Shown here: piece by piece, positions 5,968 through 6,993 of the stretch | Layout of the letters: each line of letters opens with the position of its first letter | Numbering within the stretch: the stretch's first letter is position 1 | NCBI GenBank assembly: GCA_946886975.1 | Contig: CAMPJV010000136.1 | Span: forward strand, 1 to 6,993 | DNA: 6,993 nt | Source: an uncultured Taibaiella sp. | GTDB lineage: Bacteria; Bacteroidota; Bacteroidia; Chitinophagales; Chitinophagaceae | Direction: 5' to 3' | Translations under genes and position numbers: made by a program | Notes under the pieces: generated by a model | What the model was told of the DNA's origin: nothing | Database searches by the model: none | What the model saw: the letters and a program-made list of their open reading frames with translations, nothing else

Positions 5968-6993
5968 TATAGCACTTACGGAATTCGCCCATGGAGGAGG
6001 ATGCGGATGCAAGATCGCACCATCTGTATTGCAGGAGATGTTACATACCAGCACGAATCTGCCCATTGATAAAAACCTGCTGGTAGGCAATGACAGCAAT
6101 GATGACGCTGCTGTTTACCTGCTTAGTGAGGGAATGGCCCTGATCAGCACCACCGACTTCTTTACTCCGATAGTTGATGACGCGTACCTTTTTGGGCGTA
6201 TTGCAGCTGCTAATGCCATCAGTGATGTTTATGCAATGGGAGGCAATCCTATTATGGCCGTTGCTATACTTGGCTGGCCCATTGAGACTCTGCCTACTTC
6301 GCTGGCACAGAAAGTACTGGAAGGAGCTAGGAAGACTTGCGCAGAGGCTAATATTCCATTGGCGGGAGGACATAGTATAGACTCGAAGGAGCCGATATTC
6401 GGGCTGGCGGTGAACGGACTCGTGAAGCCAGAGCAACTGAAGAAGAACAATACTGCAGCGGAAGGTGACCTGCTGTTTCTTACTAAAGCAATAGGAACAG
6501 GAATACTGTCTACTGCCCAGAAGAGAAAGGTGCTGATGCCGGAGCACTATGAAGAATGGAAGGAGCAACTGGTACAGCTAAATAGCATAGGTAGGTTAAT
6601 AGGAGAGATGCCAGGCGTAAGTGCCATGACTGATGTTACCGGTTTTGGGTTACTCGGACATTTGTATGAAATGGCGATCGGGAGCGGCTTGTCGGCGGAG
6701 CTCTATTACGAAAAGGTTCCGGTGCTGGAATCGGCAAAGGGTTATGCGGCACAGAGGATAACTCCGGATGCTACCTTCAGGAACTGGAATGCTTACAGCA
6801 AAGACGTAAAATTTGAGGCTGGGGTAAATGTGATGGAAGCTTTCAATATACTACCGGATCCGCAGACCAATGGCGGCTTGCTGATTGCGGTAAAGGAAGC
6901 TGCTGCGGGAGATGTACAGGCGCTTCTAAAGGCGAACGGCTATGAGCGGTTCATAGAACCAGTAGGTAAGTTCACTACACGAGGAGAAAAGAC
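5936..6993 (+). CDS. selD: Selenophosphate synthetase SelD, truncated by window edge
   Basis: SelD makes selenophosphate, AMP and phosphate from ATP, selenide and water, supplying selenium to SelU and, where present, selenocysteine synthesis. The 352 codons visible are open to the edge. Comparison with recalled E. coli SelD suggests only about ten residues are missing. The catalytic motif HGGGCGCKIAP at 19-29 places C23 and K26 at the positions of E. coli C17 and K20, so this is a cysteine form, not a selenocysteine form. ATP/metal motifs follow: GNDSNDDAAV (51-60), STTDFFTPIVD (71-81), NAISD (93-97), AGGHSID (143-149) and MTDVTGFGLLGH (231-242), with DPQTNGGLL near 308-316. The start at 5936 is firm: an in-frame TAA at 5924-5926 excludes a longer form, and the next ATG would delete the catalytic site. 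It overlaps selU by 32 bases in another frame, without a clear ribosome binding site. Confidence 0.96.
   Translation, partial: MNQEQPLQQDSIALTEFAHGGGCGCKIAPSVLQEMLHTSTNLPIDKNLLVGNDSNDDAAVYLLSEGMALISTTDFFTPIVDDAYLFGRIAAANAISDVYAMGGNPIMAVAILGWPIETLPTSLAQKVLEGARKTCAEANIPLAGGHSIDSKEPIFGLAVNGLVKPEQLKKNNTAAEGDLLFLTKAIGTGILSTAQKRKVLMPEHYEEWKEQLVQLNSIGRLIGEMPGVSAMTDVTGFGLLGHLYEMAIGSGLSAELYYEKVPVLESAKGYAAQRITPDATFRNWNAYSKDVKFEAGVNVMEAFNILPDPQTNGGLLIAVKEAAAGDVQALLKANGYERFIEPVGKFTTRGEK

Noticed and set aside
6041..6568. Minus-strand 175-codon frame opposite selD
   Set aside because: The plus strand here encodes highly conserved SelD motifs. The minus product is a shadow with no domain.

Overview
The window looks like a chromosomal segment of a Bacteroidota bacterium, probably a Chitinophagaceae-like lineage. 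The grounds are Bacteroidota-type promoter boxes (TAnnTTTG with an upstream TTG) before several genes, no strong Shine-Dalgarno sequences, frequent ATA isoleucine codons, a PadR + PspC-domain gene pair typical of the phylum, and a small lipoprotein resembling DUF6799 proteins. The phylum call is fairly safe. The family call is an impression from protein style, not a search result. Nothing here looks like a prophage, transposon or CRISPR locus, and I found no convincing undescribed system. The more unusual signals are regulatory or repetitive DNA.

Layout: (1) 1-400 has no convincing gene. It holds a C-rich stretch, a probable terminator hairpin for an upstream gene, then a well-formed promoter framed by two dyads. 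(2) 401-2614 is a two-gene unit: a short PadR-family repressor and, after two tandem in-frame stops, a 615-residue membrane protein with two PspC domains. A perfect 15-bp hairpin lies between this unit and the convergent gene. (3) 2709-3152 on the minus strand encodes a small lipoprotein. (4) 3358-3606 encodes an unrecognised 82-residue basic protein. (5) 3607-4013 has no confident gene but contains six degenerate 11-bp tandem repeats and a 12-bp palindrome, and ends in a promoter -7 box. (6) 4014 to the right edge is a plus-strand operon: a CvfB-like S1/winged-helix RNA-binding protein, the tRNA 2-selenouridine synthase SelU (MnmH), and selenophosphate synthetase SelD, which overlaps selU by 32 bases and runs off the window a few codons before its expected end.

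How they work together: SelD makes selenophosphate from selenide and ATP, and SelU uses it to convert 2-thiouridine to 2-selenouridine at the wobble position of some tRNAs. The two adjacent genes are therefore a supplier and its consumer. The CvfB-like protein shares the transcript and may act in translation or RNA binding, but a direct selenium role is only a guess. The PadR protein probably represses its own promoter and the PspC gene, and so would tune an envelope-stress or membrane function.
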